Positions 41,782 through 52,093 of a DNA stretch of 64,000 nt are shown here, piece after piece. The stretch's first letter is position 1; every line of letters begins with the position of its first letter. Source of the DNA: Bacillus sp. RO3. GTDB taxonomy: Bacteria > Bacillota > Bacilli > Bacillales > Bacillaceae_B. The notes beneath the pieces are model-generated. The model was not told where the DNA came from. It made no database searches and was given only the letters and a program-made list of their open reading frames with translations. Position numbers and translations under genes: made by a program. The stretch lies in assembly GCF_012911895.1 (NCBI RefSeq), contig NZ_JAAXCV010000031.1, positions 1 to 64,000 on the forward strand, given 5' to 3'.

Positions 41782-44700
41782 CTAATAGGGACCTCCGGAG
41801 TTCTGCCCCTTTAACGCGATTTCAATCGTCTTAATTTCATAAGGACTGAATGTCAAACATAATGGGATTTCATTGAAATCCGTGATGCTTTCATCTTCCA
41901 TCAGATTGATTTCCCGCCATGCACCTAACGGCAATGAGCTGGTGATCGTGACGGACGAGCGTGCGCCCTCCATTTCATGAAGACGGACAATCAGAGATTC
42001 ACGATCTTCCGCTTTTTTCACCGTGTCGATGATGACGCCATGGCCGGAAATAGACAGAAGGGGATCCTGGAATCCGGATCGGGCTTCTCCCCGGACGATC
42101 CGAAGGGGTGCATTTAAGTAAGTCGCTTCCCGTTCGATCTCATGCTTGGACGTTTGCCCAGGGAAAGGATACAGTGAATAGGTGAAGTGGTGATGCCCTA
42201 TATCAGCCTTGGGATCTGGATATACGGGACCTTTTAATAAAGAAAGTCCCAGAACATGATCTTTAATCGAGTAGCCATACTTACTATCATTCATCAAACC
42301 GATTCCATAATAAGGTTCGCTGAGTGCCGCCCATTTATGACCAACCGACTCGAATCTCGCCATATCCCAGGATGTATTCCAATGGGTGGGGCGTTTGACG
42401 TTTCCGAACTGGATATCATATATCGCTTCGGTGGATCGGATGCTGACGGGAAACTCCACTTTAAGCAGCTGCTGTCTGGCCCTCCAATCGATATCCGTCT
42501 CGAAGTCGATGCGTTTCGTATGGGAATAACAGTGGATTCTCTGAAATATATCTACGTGCGGAGTTTTCCAAGTGAATGCCACGGTTGTTTTTAATGATCC
42601 ATTTTCAAGTATAGTACACTCCTTTAGGAAATCAATAGGTGTCGATTTCTCCACATAGTAAAGGTCAATGTCCCATGCATCGTGGGCGAGGGGCTTATCT
42701 TCGTATAGTTTCAGCACATTGCCCGCTTCACCCTCCTGAATCATCTCCCTGCCCTCTTTTTTATCGAAGAGACTGGTGATGTGACCATTTGAATTCCATC
42801 GGATTCGATAGAACGGTGTTTCCCATCTTCTTTCATTCAAGTCAATGGTACTCAGCATCCTCTTCTCCTTCTCCGCCTTCCCTGTCACACTGATCGTATG
42901 ATAGGAGAACGGCTTCGCTTCAGGTACCAGGACGAGAGTATCACCATTAGACAGCGTCTGGGTCTCGACCCCTTTCCCATCCAGCTCATACATTCCATTG
43001 GATCCGGGCACGGTGACGAGGACCGGGGATGTATATTGATGGGGATGAAGGAATGACCAATGTCGATCCCCATGGAAGATCTCGTTCTCTTGAGAGGTAA
43101 GAATCGTATCTTTGATGGCAGATGCTTTTGCGTAATCTTGATGGGCATCCTCATATACTTCCGTGATCGATGAACCCGGGATGATGTCGTGAAATTGATT
43201 CAGTAGAATCATCTTCCATCCTTTTTCAAGGAGGGCATGTGGATAGTGATCCCATCCATTCACAGCACTGTTCCATGAAGAGAGAAGTTCTGCTTCACGG
43301 TACCCGTATTCCAGTTTGCGATTCATTTCTTTCATCTTCCCTTGACTGGTATACGTACCTCGGTGATACTCCAAATATAATTCCCCGTCCCACGTATGAG
43401 TGTACTGATCCGATTTCCCAACGGTATCATGAAGTTTCTCGAAATAGTCATGGGCATGGACGGACTTTACGGACGGCATGCCTGGAACGGTATCGAGGTG
43501 GCGCTTCATTTCAATCATCTCACGGTTGACGCCGCCGCCTCCATCTCCGTATCCATACGCCAGGAGGAGTTCTTTATTCAAGTCCTTATCACGGTACTTT
43601 GCCCAAATGCCCTTTACGGTTTCAGCCGTGACCAGCCCGTTATACGTATAGAACCATGAATCCGCGGGTCTTCCCGGTTCAGGCGTCGTAATGAAATGGG
43701 TCAGGATTTCCGATCCGTCGATCCCTCTCCACTGGAACGTATCATGGGGCATCCGGTTGTATTGGTTCCAGCTGATTTTCGTCGTCATGAACGTATCAAT
43801 GCCGGATTTTCGTAAAAGTTGCGGCAGGGACCAGCTGTAGCCGAATACATCAGGAAGCCATAAAGTCCGCGTCTTCTTCTTGAACTCTTTCTCAAAAAAC
43901 CTTTTCCCATATAAAAGCTGCCGGACGAAGGATTCACCGGACGGAATGTTACAGTCGGCTTCCACCCACATGGAACCCTCCACCTCCCACTGACCGTCGG
44001 CGACCTTCGCTTTGATCGACTCGAACAATTCCGGGTCTTCCTCCTTGATCCATTCGTAAAGCTGAGGTTGACTTTGGAGGAAGGTGTAGTCCGGATAAAG
44101 TTCCATTAATCTTAGTACTGTGTAGAACGTCCTCCTTGCCTTTTCCTTCGTATGCTTTGTACGCCACAGCCAGGCAAGGTCGATATGGGAGTGGCCGATG
44201 GCATGAATGGTTACATCCGAATGCTTAGGCAGGTTCTCCGCTTCATGTAACAGGACGGAACGGGCTGCATAAAGGCTTTGATAAAAGGCCTCACTCTCTC
44301 TGTCCTGCCAGTCGATCTCACGGAATGCCCGATTAAGGAGGGCCAAAAGGTTGGAACGAGTAGGGTCGTTCTCATCTTGCTGCTTAATAGAGTCCAGTAT
44401 CGCCCTGGACTTGAAAAAAAGATCATCCACTTTCTCATCAAGGTATCCCCACCAGGCTTCCTTTAGCCGGTAATATTGGTCAGCAGGCTGTCCGCCCCCT
44501 TCCAGTCCTGACCAAAGCTGGATGGAGATATCCAGGGAGTCCTCTGCCGGCAGGATGACTTCTTTATGATTGGAATCGACCCCTTGATACGGCTTCCCGT
44601 TCACATAGAGGAGGGACTCGAATCCTGAGTTATTCCCTCCTCCTGTCCTGCCCAGATCAAGGAAGAGGACAGCCTTATTTCCTTCCCATTCTTCCGGAAT

Positions 44701-44913
44701 AGAAAGGGACGTATTCAGCCACAGATATGTGTCCCTGCCTGACCAGGTATCGTTTACGTTCATCGGTTGATCTGAATAGCCTTCAGGGAAAATGTTCTCT
44801 TTCCCTTTTGGGGGCTCATGAAGATTGAAAGAGTCGATGCCCCTTATATCCCGGTAACGCAGGCGATCCAACTCGTTCACTCGGTTTTCTAGCTTTTGGA
44901 TAGGATAAAACAT
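41782..44913 (-). CDS. GH38 alpha-mannosidase (large, 1043 aa)
   Basis: A 1043-residue class II alpha-mannosidase. The metal and catalytic motifs are visible: HIDLAWLWRTKHTKEK (zinc-binding His/Asp) and WLPDVFGYSW (Asp nucleophile). The long N-terminal part and C-terminal beta-domain fit the large GH38 type that trims mannose from glycans. No signal peptide, so it acts in the cytoplasm on imported oligosaccharides. It starts 13 bp after the GH125 gene, with GGAGG 7 bp before the ATG. Confidence 0.92.
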   Translation of the reverse strand: MFYPIQKLENRVNELDRLRYRDIRGIDSFNLHEPPKGKENIFPEGYSDQPMNVNDTWSGRDTYLWLNTSLSIPEEWEGNKAVLFLDLGRTGGGNNSGFESLLYVNGKPYQGVDSNHKEVILPAEDSLDISIQLWSGLEGGGQPADQYYRLKEAWWGYLDEKVDDLFFKSRAILDSIKQQDENDPTRSNLLALLNRAFREIDWQDRESEAFYQSLYAARSVLLHEAENLPKHSDVTIHAIGHSHIDLAWLWRTKHTKEKARRTFYTVLRLMELYPDYTFLQSQPQLYEWIKEEDPELFESIKAKVADGQWEVEGSMWVEADCNIPSGESFVRQLLYGKRFFEKEFKKKTRTLWLPDVFGYSWSLPQLLRKSGIDTFMTTKISWNQYNRMPHDTFQWRGIDGSEILTHFITTPEPGRPADSWFYTYNGLVTAETVKGIWAKYRDKDLNKELLLAYGYGDGGGGVNREMIEMKRHLDTVPGMPSVKSVHAHDYFEKLHDTVGKSDQYTHTWDGELYLEYHRGTYTSQGKMKEMNRKLEYGYREAELLSSWNSAVNGWDHYPHALLEKGWKMILLNQFHDIIPGSSITEVYEDAHQDYAKASAIKDTILTSQENEIFHGDRHWSFLHPHQYTSPVLVTVPGSNGMYELDGKGVETQTLSNGDTLVLVPEAKPFSYHTISVTGKAEKEKRMLSTIDLNERRWETPFYRIRWNSNGHITSLFDKKEGREMIQEGEAGNVLKLYEDKPLAHDAWDIDLYYVEKSTPIDFLKECTILENGSLKTTVAFTWKTPHVDIFQRIHCYSHTKRIDFETDIDWRARQQLLKVEFPVSIRSTEAIYDIQFGNVKRPTHWNTSWDMARFESVGHKWAALSEPYYGIGLMNDSKYGYSIKDHVLGLSLLKGPVYPDPKADIGHHHFTYSLYPFPGQTSKHEIEREATYLNAPLRIVRGEARSGFQDPLLSISGHGVIIDTVKKAEDRESLIVRLHEMEGARSSVTITSSLPLGAWREINLMEDESITDFNEIPLCLTFSPYEIKTIEIALKGQNSGGPY

Positions 44914-44926
44914 ATGAAACCTCCAT

Positions 44927-46240
44927 TCAGGAATTTTTACGGATGCGTGCCAATGGACTTTCCGGTACGAAAATCCCGATTTCGCTCAGGATGAATTCAC
45001 TAAACATGGAATTAGCCCACGCAAACCAAGAACGAGTGAACTCTTCCGGACGATCGGCATCGAATCCCTCATGCATATAGAGGGTGGATGCGTGTGTATT
45101 TTTGAACATCTCGAGGATCCTTTCTTTTTCCTCTTGAGAAGTCGCCGTCATCCCCTGAATGGCCAGGCTGATAGGCCAGATATAATGATCAGGTGTGTGG
45201 GGACTCCCGATTCCTTCCGCCTTCTTCCCTTCATAAAAGTATGGATTATGGCGACTTAGAATGAACTTACGGGTATTTCCATACGTTTCATCAGAAGCAT
45301 CTGTATATCCAAGATACGGGATGGCCAATAAGCTTGGTACGTTGGCGTCATCCATCAAGTTGTAGCGTCCGTCCCCATCGGTTTCATAAGCATAGATTTC
45401 CCCGAAGACAGGATGGTTCACTTTAGCGAATGTTTCGATACCGTTCTTTATTTCAACCGAAAGCTGCTCCATTTGTCCGGCGAGGCCATCTTCCTTCATT
45501 TCCTCAAGCATTTCCTTTGCATACTCCAGTACCACAGCAGCGAACATGTTGGCAGGAACAAGATATCCATACAGGCACGCGTCATCACTTGGGCGGAATC
45601 CCGACCAAGTCATACCTGTCTTCACAGAGAACCCGCCTTTTCCTTCCCTCAGGAGAGTATCCGATACGCGGCAGTTGTCCCGTTCAAAGAGATACGGAGA
45701 GGCTGCCTCATGATCCTGTTCCACTTTCCATACATCATGGATGACCGTCAGCACTTCTTTGAGTCGGTCATTCAATACGCTCCCATCACCAGTCGCTTTC
45801 CAATAAAGGTACGTCAATTGAATGGGGTAACAGAGGGAGTCCACTTCATATTTACGTTCCCAGATCCAAGGAGTCATCTCCGTACGGTCGGCCTGGTGAC
45901 CCTGATTGTCTGCCGTCTGGTTGAAGGCATTGGCATAAGGGTCCAGAAGAATGTACTTCCATTGGCGCTCGATGACCCCTTTCAGCATGGCGGCAATCTC
46001 CGCATCTTCTTTCGCAAGAACCAAATACGGGCGTACCTGGGTCGATGAATCCCGGAGCCACATGGCCGGTATGTCACCCGTTATGACAAAGGTTCCCTCT
46101 TCATCCTTTTTCAATGTCGTCTGGTACGTGTTCAGGAAGCAGTTTTCGAATAATTCATAGACTTCCGGATCGTGGCTATAGGCCGACTTTACTTTATTCA
46201 TAATCGTTTGAAAGGACGCTGGTAGTACGTTTTCACTCAT
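44927..46240 (-). CDS. GH125 exo-alpha-1,6-mannosidase
   Basis: A 437-residue GH125 (former DUF1237) enzyme, metal-independent exo-alpha-1,6-mannosidase. Signature segments: IPAMWLRDSSTQVRPYL, EVDSLCYPIQLTYLYWKATG, GMTWSGFRPSDDACLYGY and SWFAWANSMFSE. There is no signal peptide. It lies between the two GH38 genes with gaps of only 6 and 13 bp. It would remove the alpha-1,6-linked mannoses that GH38 leaves. Confidence 0.92.
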   Translation of the reverse strand: MSENVLPASFQTIMNKVKSAYSHDPEVYELFENCFLNTYQTTLKKDEEGTFVITGDIPAMWLRDSSTQVRPYLVLAKEDAEIAAMLKGVIERQWKYILLDPYANAFNQTADNQGHQADRTEMTPWIWERKYEVDSLCYPIQLTYLYWKATGDGSVLNDRLKEVLTVIHDVWKVEQDHEAASPYLFERDNCRVSDTLLREGKGGFSVKTGMTWSGFRPSDDACLYGYLVPANMFAAVVLEYAKEMLEEMKEDGLAGQMEQLSVEIKNGIETFAKVNHPVFGEIYAYETDGDGRYNLMDDANVPSLLAIPYLGYTDASDETYGNTRKFILSRHNPYFYEGKKAEGIGSPHTPDHYIWPISLAIQGMTATSQEEKERILEMFKNTHASTLYMHEGFDADRPEEFTRSWFAWANSMFSEFILSEIGIFVPESPLARIRKNS

Positions 46241-46246
46241 GGTTCA

Positions 46247-48943
46247 TTACTCCTCGTCAGTTTGAATTAAAACAGTGATAATTTCTTTAGGGCGGATGAT
46301 CTTCACTGCGTTTCCCAGTCCAAGAAGGTCTTTCTTTTCTTCCAGAATCGTAGAAAGATAGACTTCATCTCCCTCTACTCTCAGTTCCTGCGGTTCATCT
46401 GTCGGGTTGAACCACCTGGCAATGACCCCTATTCCTTCTTCTGCAGGCTTACACGCAGTTAACGTTAAAGCGTCACCTGACCATGTAAGTAGATTGTCCG
46501 TCTGTTCGTTTCTGCCTTCCCTTTGTTCTACTTGAATAACGGTCGGTGCCAGGGGATAGTGATAGGCATCCTTGAAAGCACGTGACTCTATGACATTTCC
46601 TCTATGGGGGATCACCATAAATTCCGCTTTATGAAGACCAAGGCACTGTGCTTCCGGTGTTTCAAACACCCCCCAATCCCCGAGCTCCCCAACGGAACGA
46701 AGCAGTGTGACCGCAATGGATTTCCCATCGACGATTTCATATTCATGAAGACCCTTCCCTGCAATCGTCAACCCCTTCTCGTGGTCATTCAAGCTGACAA
46801 ATCTTTGCAAGTGGTGATCGAAAGCCGGATTGATCCACTGACTTTCCGGTTGGTTTGGACGCTTTACCACTTCAAACACACTATCGGCATAGTGATACTG
46901 ATTCCCTGTTCCAACGGGAAACAGCGCACGCAAACGATGGTCTTTTGCTTGATTGTCCATGGTCACTTCGACCTTCAGCCCTTTAGAACCCTTTTCGAGG
47001 ATGAGCAACGTATGAAAGGTCAGCAACACTTCTTCCTCATGTCGTCCCCCTTGACGATCAGGATGCCAGACCAGGTCATTACGCTCAATGTCTAATTGTT
47101 CATCGGCTTGCTTCGGGACAGATATCTTGGACTCAATCTCGACAGATGCCCGATAAGGGTTATTTTCTACCATGTTCAAGGTAGAGAGTTGCTGATGGGT
47201 CGTGAAGGCGATACCATCACTGCTTGCTTTGAACATATACTCGTTTCCGATATCCCCCACGTCCTCATACATCCCAAGGTTTTCATAATGAAAACCCGTT
47301 TGTTTGTCTAAGAGTGAATAGGTTCCGTTCTCATGAACGGTCACGCACATATGCTCATTTTCAAGCTTTCGTTCGGATGGGTGCCACATCAGGTTCTCCT
47401 CATGAGAGATATCTTCACCCGGTACTAGATAACACGTTTCATAACCAATATGAATAGGGGATTCCAGTGCAAATGTTACGTCTATTTCCTTTGCATAATA
47501 AGGTTTTCTGAATCCATCTCCCGGGAGGTCGTAACCGAATGAGATACCCTTTTCTTTCACATGGACAGGGATCGATGAACCATCCCCTCTCTCCATGACA
47601 AACGAAGGGAGTGGAAGGCTTTTTAACTTATTCGGAATCTGACGATAATCCAATTCATCGAAGTAGATTTTCTGAACCATCACGGTTTCCCGGATGACCT
47701 GTTTAGAAGGGTTCCCCTCCGTGAAAAACAGGATAAGCGGAATCGCCTCAGGGTTTGGATGTGTGGTGGAGATACCCGATGCAATCTCACGTGCTTGCTC
47801 GGTTACATATCTCCAAGCCCCTTTCTCCACCTTCTCGAAACGTGTCTCCATTTCCCGATGGACACTGTCTACACTGCACCCGCAAATACTGTCATGAGGA
47901 TGATTCTCCATCAGCATCTTCCAATAAAATTCTGCAAAATCACGGTGAAGTTTTTTGTCTTCCACCATAAGCCCCATCGGTTCCAATACTCTTTCCAACA
48001 AAGTCTGACAGCGGTCATTTGCCTGCTTTAAATAGATTCTCGCTGAAGCCGTGTTCACAAGAGTGGACCATCCATCCGTTTTTTGGTTCCTTAGTTCCCC
48101 GCGAATGGTTTGAAGCTCATCCGGCAGTTCCTTCTTTACCTCGTCTATATATTCTTTGAAACTCGAATGCTTGAATGTGACGTCGGGAAAGAGCTCATTG
48201 GCTGTCGCAATGGCTTCCACAATATCCTTTTGCAGAGGTTGATGGTCACAGCCATTCATAAATAACAGCTGGGATGTCGAAGCAAATTTTTTCACGTCTG
48301 AAAGCTTCTTTTTCCAAAATTCTTCCGCATCCCCTTGATCGGCAGGGATTTCATTTCCATTGGAATACCAATTGGCAAATAGGATCCCTAGAACATTCGA
48401 GCCGTCCGGGGCCTCCCACTTCATTTCTGAATAGGGGGAAGAGAATTCATCACTGTGATGAACCTGATTATTGAACCCAGTCGGGGTCACCCCTCTCCCG
48501 AAAGCAGCCACATCAATGTTCGCCTGCCGTAATAATTGCGGGGCCTGACCGTAAATGCCAAACGTATCAGGGAAATATCCAAGCGTCCCTTCTTGCCCAA
48601 GTTTCTTCGTATCTTTCATTCCATAAAGCAAATTCCGTACATTCGCTTCAGAACTGGTCAGAAATGCATCCTGCAAGATATACCATGGTCCGATGATCAA
48701 ACGACCTTCACGGATATATCGTATGACTTCTTCTCCTTTATCAGGACGGACCTGCAGGTAGTCATCAACCATGATCGTTTGTCCATCCAGGTGAAAACTG
48801 TGGAAATCCGGATTCTGTGCCAATTGCTCTAACAAATCATCAAACAGCTTCACCAAGTAATAGCGGTGTTCTTCGAGTGACATATACCATTCCCGGTCCC
48901 AATGAGAATGAGAAATAATATGAGCGGTCTTGTTCTTCATCAT
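46247..48943 (-). CDS. GH38 alpha-mannosidase (MngB-like, 898 aa)
   Basis: An 898-residue GH38 enzyme: SHWDREWYMSLEEHR (His/Asp zinc ligands) and YFPDTFGIYGQAPQLL (Asp nucleophile). It resembles the bacterial MngB type, which acts on alpha-mannosides or 2-O-mannosylated substrates. The start ATG overlaps the upstream gene stop (ATGA) with GGAGGAGAG ahead of it. The two GH38 types differ in length and motif, suggesting different linkages. Confidence 0.92.
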   Translation of the reverse strand: MMKNKTAHIISHSHWDREWYMSLEEHRYYLVKLFDDLLEQLAQNPDFHSFHLDGQTIMVDDYLQVRPDKGEEVIRYIREGRLIIGPWYILQDAFLTSSEANVRNLLYGMKDTKKLGQEGTLGYFPDTFGIYGQAPQLLRQANIDVAAFGRGVTPTGFNNQVHHSDEFSSPYSEMKWEAPDGSNVLGILFANWYSNGNEIPADQGDAEEFWKKKLSDVKKFASTSQLLFMNGCDHQPLQKDIVEAIATANELFPDVTFKHSSFKEYIDEVKKELPDELQTIRGELRNQKTDGWSTLVNTASARIYLKQANDRCQTLLERVLEPMGLMVEDKKLHRDFAEFYWKMLMENHPHDSICGCSVDSVHREMETRFEKVEKGAWRYVTEQAREIASGISTTHPNPEAIPLILFFTEGNPSKQVIRETVMVQKIYFDELDYRQIPNKLKSLPLPSFVMERGDGSSIPVHVKEKGISFGYDLPGDGFRKPYYAKEIDVTFALESPIHIGYETCYLVPGEDISHEENLMWHPSERKLENEHMCVTVHENGTYSLLDKQTGFHYENLGMYEDVGDIGNEYMFKASSDGIAFTTHQQLSTLNMVENNPYRASVEIESKISVPKQADEQLDIERNDLVWHPDRQGGRHEEEVLLTFHTLLILEKGSKGLKVEVTMDNQAKDHRLRALFPVGTGNQYHYADSVFEVVKRPNQPESQWINPAFDHHLQRFVSLNDHEKGLTIAGKGLHEYEIVDGKSIAVTLLRSVGELGDWGVFETPEAQCLGLHKAEFMVIPHRGNVIESRAFKDAYHYPLAPTVIQVEQREGRNEQTDNLLTWSGDALTLTACKPAEEGIGVIARWFNPTDEPQELRVEGDEVYLSTILEEKKDLLGLGNAVKIIRPKEIITVLIQTDEE

Positions 48944-49569
48944 GACTCTCCTCCAATCAGTTCTACTTGCCATTGTTTATAGCGATTCATCGATACTTTC
49001 ATTACCCAATAGGCTGGCATGACACCCAGGGCAAAGGGAATGAACCCGGGCATTTGATACATCAGGTATCCTATCATCGTTAAACCGATGGAGAGGATAA
49101 GGTTTTCCTTGAAGCTAATGATCGTCATAATAAACGGCTGGCACAGGTAATGCTTAAAAGACTGTTCAAAATGGACGTAATAGGGGAATAAATACAGAAA
49201 TGAGAATAGATACAGGATCAGGATGAATAGTATGAGCATCGTGCTGAATAAAGCAATGATGCCCTTTAATTGAGTAACAAGATATAGGTCCATCCATAAG
49301 AACAGACCCACGCTCGTATAGATCCAGCCCAGACCGTTGGCACTCCAGAAATTCCGTTTGTAATAGTGATGGTATTCACTGAAGAAAGGTTCATCCCGCC
49401 CACCTTGTAACCACTTCCTCGTAATGGCAAACAAAGAAACAGTAGCAGGAAAAAACCCCAATACCACACCGCCCATTACGATGTGTAACAACCAAGCAAG
49501 ATTGAGTTGAATCGTCTTCCAAATCCATAGACTTGCATCAGTAAACAAACCACCGAGTCGACTAAACAC
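48940..49569 (-). CDS. DUF624 (YesL-like) membrane protein
   Basis: A 209-residue protein with about five membrane helices and the family motif GFFPATVSLFAITRKWL. YesL-like proteins accompany ABC oligosaccharide importers and YesM/YesN systems; their exact function is unknown. GTG 49569 is preferred, since AAAGG lies 9 bp upstream; the ATG at 49578 sits directly on that site. It overlaps the ROK gene by 8 bp and the GH38 gene by 4 bp. Confidence 0.78.
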   Translation of the reverse strand: MFSRLGGLFTDASLWIWKTIQLNLAWLLHIVMGGVVLGFFPATVSLFAITRKWLQGGRDEPFFSEYHHYYKRNFWSANGLGWIYTSVGLFLWMDLYLVTQLKGIIALFSTMLILFILILYLFSFLYLFPYYVHFEQSFKHYLCQPFIMTIISFKENLILSIGLTMIGYLMYQMPGFIPFALGVMPAYWVMKVSMNRYKQWQVELIGGES

Positions 49570-50473
49570 AACGATCATCCTTTCTGTACTCTTCCAGCCA
49601 CACATACGCGGCTCCAATTAATTGAGCTTCATCCAGATAGTGACACAGAGAGATGGAAGGACGTACGTTGGCAATGGGCTTTGAATCCAATATCCTGTCC
49701 ATTCTGGATTCCAATTCTTCTATAAAATCAGGCTGTCTGGTGATGCCTCCCCCTACCAGAATCTTCTCGGGATCGACTATGTATTGGATGTTGAAGATGC
49801 CAATGGCAAGGGTAGAAAAAAAGGTATCCAATGATTTTCGAGCTTCTTCATGGTCCTTCCCGGCTTGCTCAAATACCCGCGGTCCCGTCCATCCTTCATA
49901 ATAAGGAGCTTGATGCATGAGCCTTCTTGAAATGGCAGAGGAGGAACCCGCCTCACTCCATGTCCCATAAACATGTTCATGAATGTCACTTGCTATAATC
50001 GAATAGCCAAATTCGCCACCATGAAGATTCGCTCCCTTGAAGAGTTTCTTGTTCATGACAAGAGCCCCGCCTACTCCCGTGCCACACACGATACAGGCGA
50101 ACGATTCACATTCTCTTGCCGCCCCCTTCCAAAGCTCTGAAAGGGCGGCACAATTGGCATCATTCTCCATGGAAGCCGGCAAACCATATCTTTCACTGAG
50201 CCACTCCCTGACATTATGCTTATGTACAAATGGCACAGCACTGTGTCCTAAGACATGTCCAGTGTCCGTCACACTCCCCGGGCTGCTGATGGCTATGCCC
50301 ATCAAAGAATAATTCTTCTTCATGCGCTTATAATATTGATCGATCACATCACTAAATTCATCGATTGATGGAGGGGTTGATACTTCTTCTTTCTCAACCA
50401 GCTGACCTGTAATGGAAATCAGGGCAAGTTTGATAGACGTCCCCCCGATATCAATGGTTAATAGAAACTCCAT
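49562..50473 (-). CDS. ROK-family sugar kinase
   Basis: A 303-residue ROK kinase: DIGGTSIKLALI (ATP phosphate binding), MENDANCAALSELWKG and VCGTGVGGALVMN. The zinc cysteine cluster of the other ROK copy is absent, giving a BglK/NanK-like pattern. A substrate such as N-acetylglucosamine, mannose or a disaccharide is possible. GAGGTGAAG precedes the ATG. It lies between GH1 (9-bp gap) and DUF624. Confidence 0.85.
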   Translation of the reverse strand: MEFLLTIDIGGTSIKLALISITGQLVEKEEVSTPPSIDEFSDVIDQYYKRMKKNYSLMGIAISSPGSVTDTGHVLGHSAVPFVHKHNVREWLSERYGLPASMENDANCAALSELWKGAARECESFACIVCGTGVGGALVMNKKLFKGANLHGGEFGYSIIASDIHEHVYGTWSEAGSSSAISRRLMHQAPYYEGWTGPRVFEQAGKDHEEARKSLDTFFSTLAIGIFNIQYIVDPEKILVGGGITRQPDFIEELESRMDRILDSKPIANVRPSISLCHYLDEAQLIGAAYVWLEEYRKDDRCV

Positions 50474-50482
50474 TTCTTCACC

Positions 50483-51850
50483 TCATTCCGGAAGCTGGTT
50501 TGATTCGGCCAGGACCTTGAACCAGTCTGCACTTTTTTTCTTTTTCCTTCTCCCGGTCTCCAAATCCAGTTCAACGAGGCCATACCTATTTTTGTACTCA
50601 TTCAGCCATGACCAGTTATCAATGAAGGTCCATACATGATACCCATAGCAATTGGATCCTTCTTCGATTCCTTTGTGAAGCCACTTTAGATGATTCCTCA
50701 TGAATTCAATCCGGTAACAATCCTGAATCAACCCTGAAGAATCTCTAAACCTTGCTTCACCTTCCACTCCCATCCCATTTTCCGCGACATACCAGGGGAT
50801 GTTCCCATATTGGTCTCTTACCGTCAGGGCAATATCATATATGCCTTTTTCGTATATCTCCCATCCACGATGTGGATTCATTTTCGCTCCGTCCCATTGA
50901 TAAGGTTCGAAATAGCGATCAAGTGGGTTGGCCGAAGCAGATGAGCCTGCCTTCACCCTCCTTGGTTGATAATAATTAACACCAAGAAAGTCCACGGGAT
51001 AATCTTTCAATAGTGGAAGGTCTAAAGGATTGGAACGAACGTGAATGTGTTCTTGTTCAATGAAGGACAACAACTCCTCCGGAAACTCTCCCTTCACAAC
51101 CGGATCTAAAAAGCTCCGATTAAACAGTACATCTGCCCACATAGCCGCTTCCACATCTATAAGGTTGTCTGAACGGGGATAGCTTGGCGTTAAGTTCAAA
51201 ATGATCCCTATTTTCCCTGAGTTGTTCCCCTCCTTAAATGCCCTCACAGCTTTCACATGGGCCATCAACGTATGATATCCTGCCTGAAAGGCTCGATGGA
51301 GATCGAACACTCCCGGCAGATGCTTATCATTTAAATACCCCATCTCTATTGGTACAATGGGTTCATTGAACGTGACCCAATCCTCTACATGGTCCCCGAA
51401 TCGTTCAAATGCCACCTTGGCATAAAACTCAAATTCATCCACCACTTCCCGGTTGTCCCAACCGCCTTTCTCGTACAACCGGAGGGGCATGTCGAAATGA
51501 AACAAATTAACAATAGGCCTAATCCCACTTTCGTTTAGGCGCTTTAATACATGCCTGTAAAAGGCAACTGCCTCTTCATTCACATGATTGCCATCAGGCA
51601 ATAAACGCGCCCACGATATTGAGGTTCGAAAGGAATTAAATCCCGTTTGCTTCATCGTGACGATGTCTTTTTTATAGTGATCATAAAAGCCTGAGGTGTC
51701 TTCAGGCCCCATCTGCTGAAAGAAACGTTCGGGTTCCTTCTGAAACCAGTAATCCCAAACATTCTGAGCCTTTCCCCCACAACTTCCCGCTCCCTCCATC
51801 TGTGGTCCCGAAGAAGCAGCCCCCCATAAAAAACCTTCAGGAAATTCCAT
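50483..51850 (-). CDS. GH1 beta-glycosidase
   Basis: A 455-residue GH1 enzyme with FLWGAASSGPQMEG, acid/base Glu in TFNEP and nucleophile Glu in YVAENGMG. In this locus the most useful activity is cleavage of the Man-beta-1,4-GlcNAc core left after GH85 and alpha-mannosidase action; beta-glucosidase or phospho-beta-glucosidase is the general alternative. A hairpin with T-tract lies between manA and this gene and may reduce read-through. Confidence 0.85.
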   Translation of the reverse strand: MEFPEGFLWGAASSGPQMEGAGSCGGKAQNVWDYWFQKEPERFFQQMGPEDTSGFYDHYKKDIVTMKQTGFNSFRTSISWARLLPDGNHVNEEAVAFYRHVLKRLNESGIRPIVNLFHFDMPLRLYEKGGWDNREVVDEFEFYAKVAFERFGDHVEDWVTFNEPIVPIEMGYLNDKHLPGVFDLHRAFQAGYHTLMAHVKAVRAFKEGNNSGKIGIILNLTPSYPRSDNLIDVEAAMWADVLFNRSFLDPVVKGEFPEELLSFIEQEHIHVRSNPLDLPLLKDYPVDFLGVNYYQPRRVKAGSSASANPLDRYFEPYQWDGAKMNPHRGWEIYEKGIYDIALTVRDQYGNIPWYVAENGMGVEGEARFRDSSGLIQDCYRIEFMRNHLKWLHKGIEEGSNCYGYHVWTFIDNWSWLNEYKNRYGLVELDLETGRRKKKKSADWFKVLAESNQLPE

Positions 51851-51905
51851 TCATACCACCCTCCCCAGAAATCGCTTACATTTCTTCTTAAAGCCATCAT
51901 ATAAA

Positions 51906-51946
51906 GAATAAAAAGGAGTTGGAATATGTTCACTCCAACTCCTTTA
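51906..51946 (-). terminator. Hairpin between manA and GH1 gene
   Basis: AAAGGAGTTGGA/TCCAACTCCTTT perfect stem followed by TTTTATTC on the minus strand. It is a full terminator, so the GH1-to-GH38 genes may have a second promoter or rely on partial read-through. Confidence 0.8.
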
Positions 51947-52093
51947 ATAAACGCATGAAAACTTTAATAATGACACCTTTTGTGGATGGGTGGGTGAGGG
52001 TCATGGTTCTCTAAAGGTGTTGGTCTCACGAAACCACACACCTACCACTTTCTGCTCCATGGGAATCAAGCCCTCCGCTACTCTTATTCCCCA

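Noticed and set aside
45413-46048. A 211-codon plus-strand frame opposite the GH125 gene
   Set aside because: Antisense shadow of a clear GH125 gene, without start signals.
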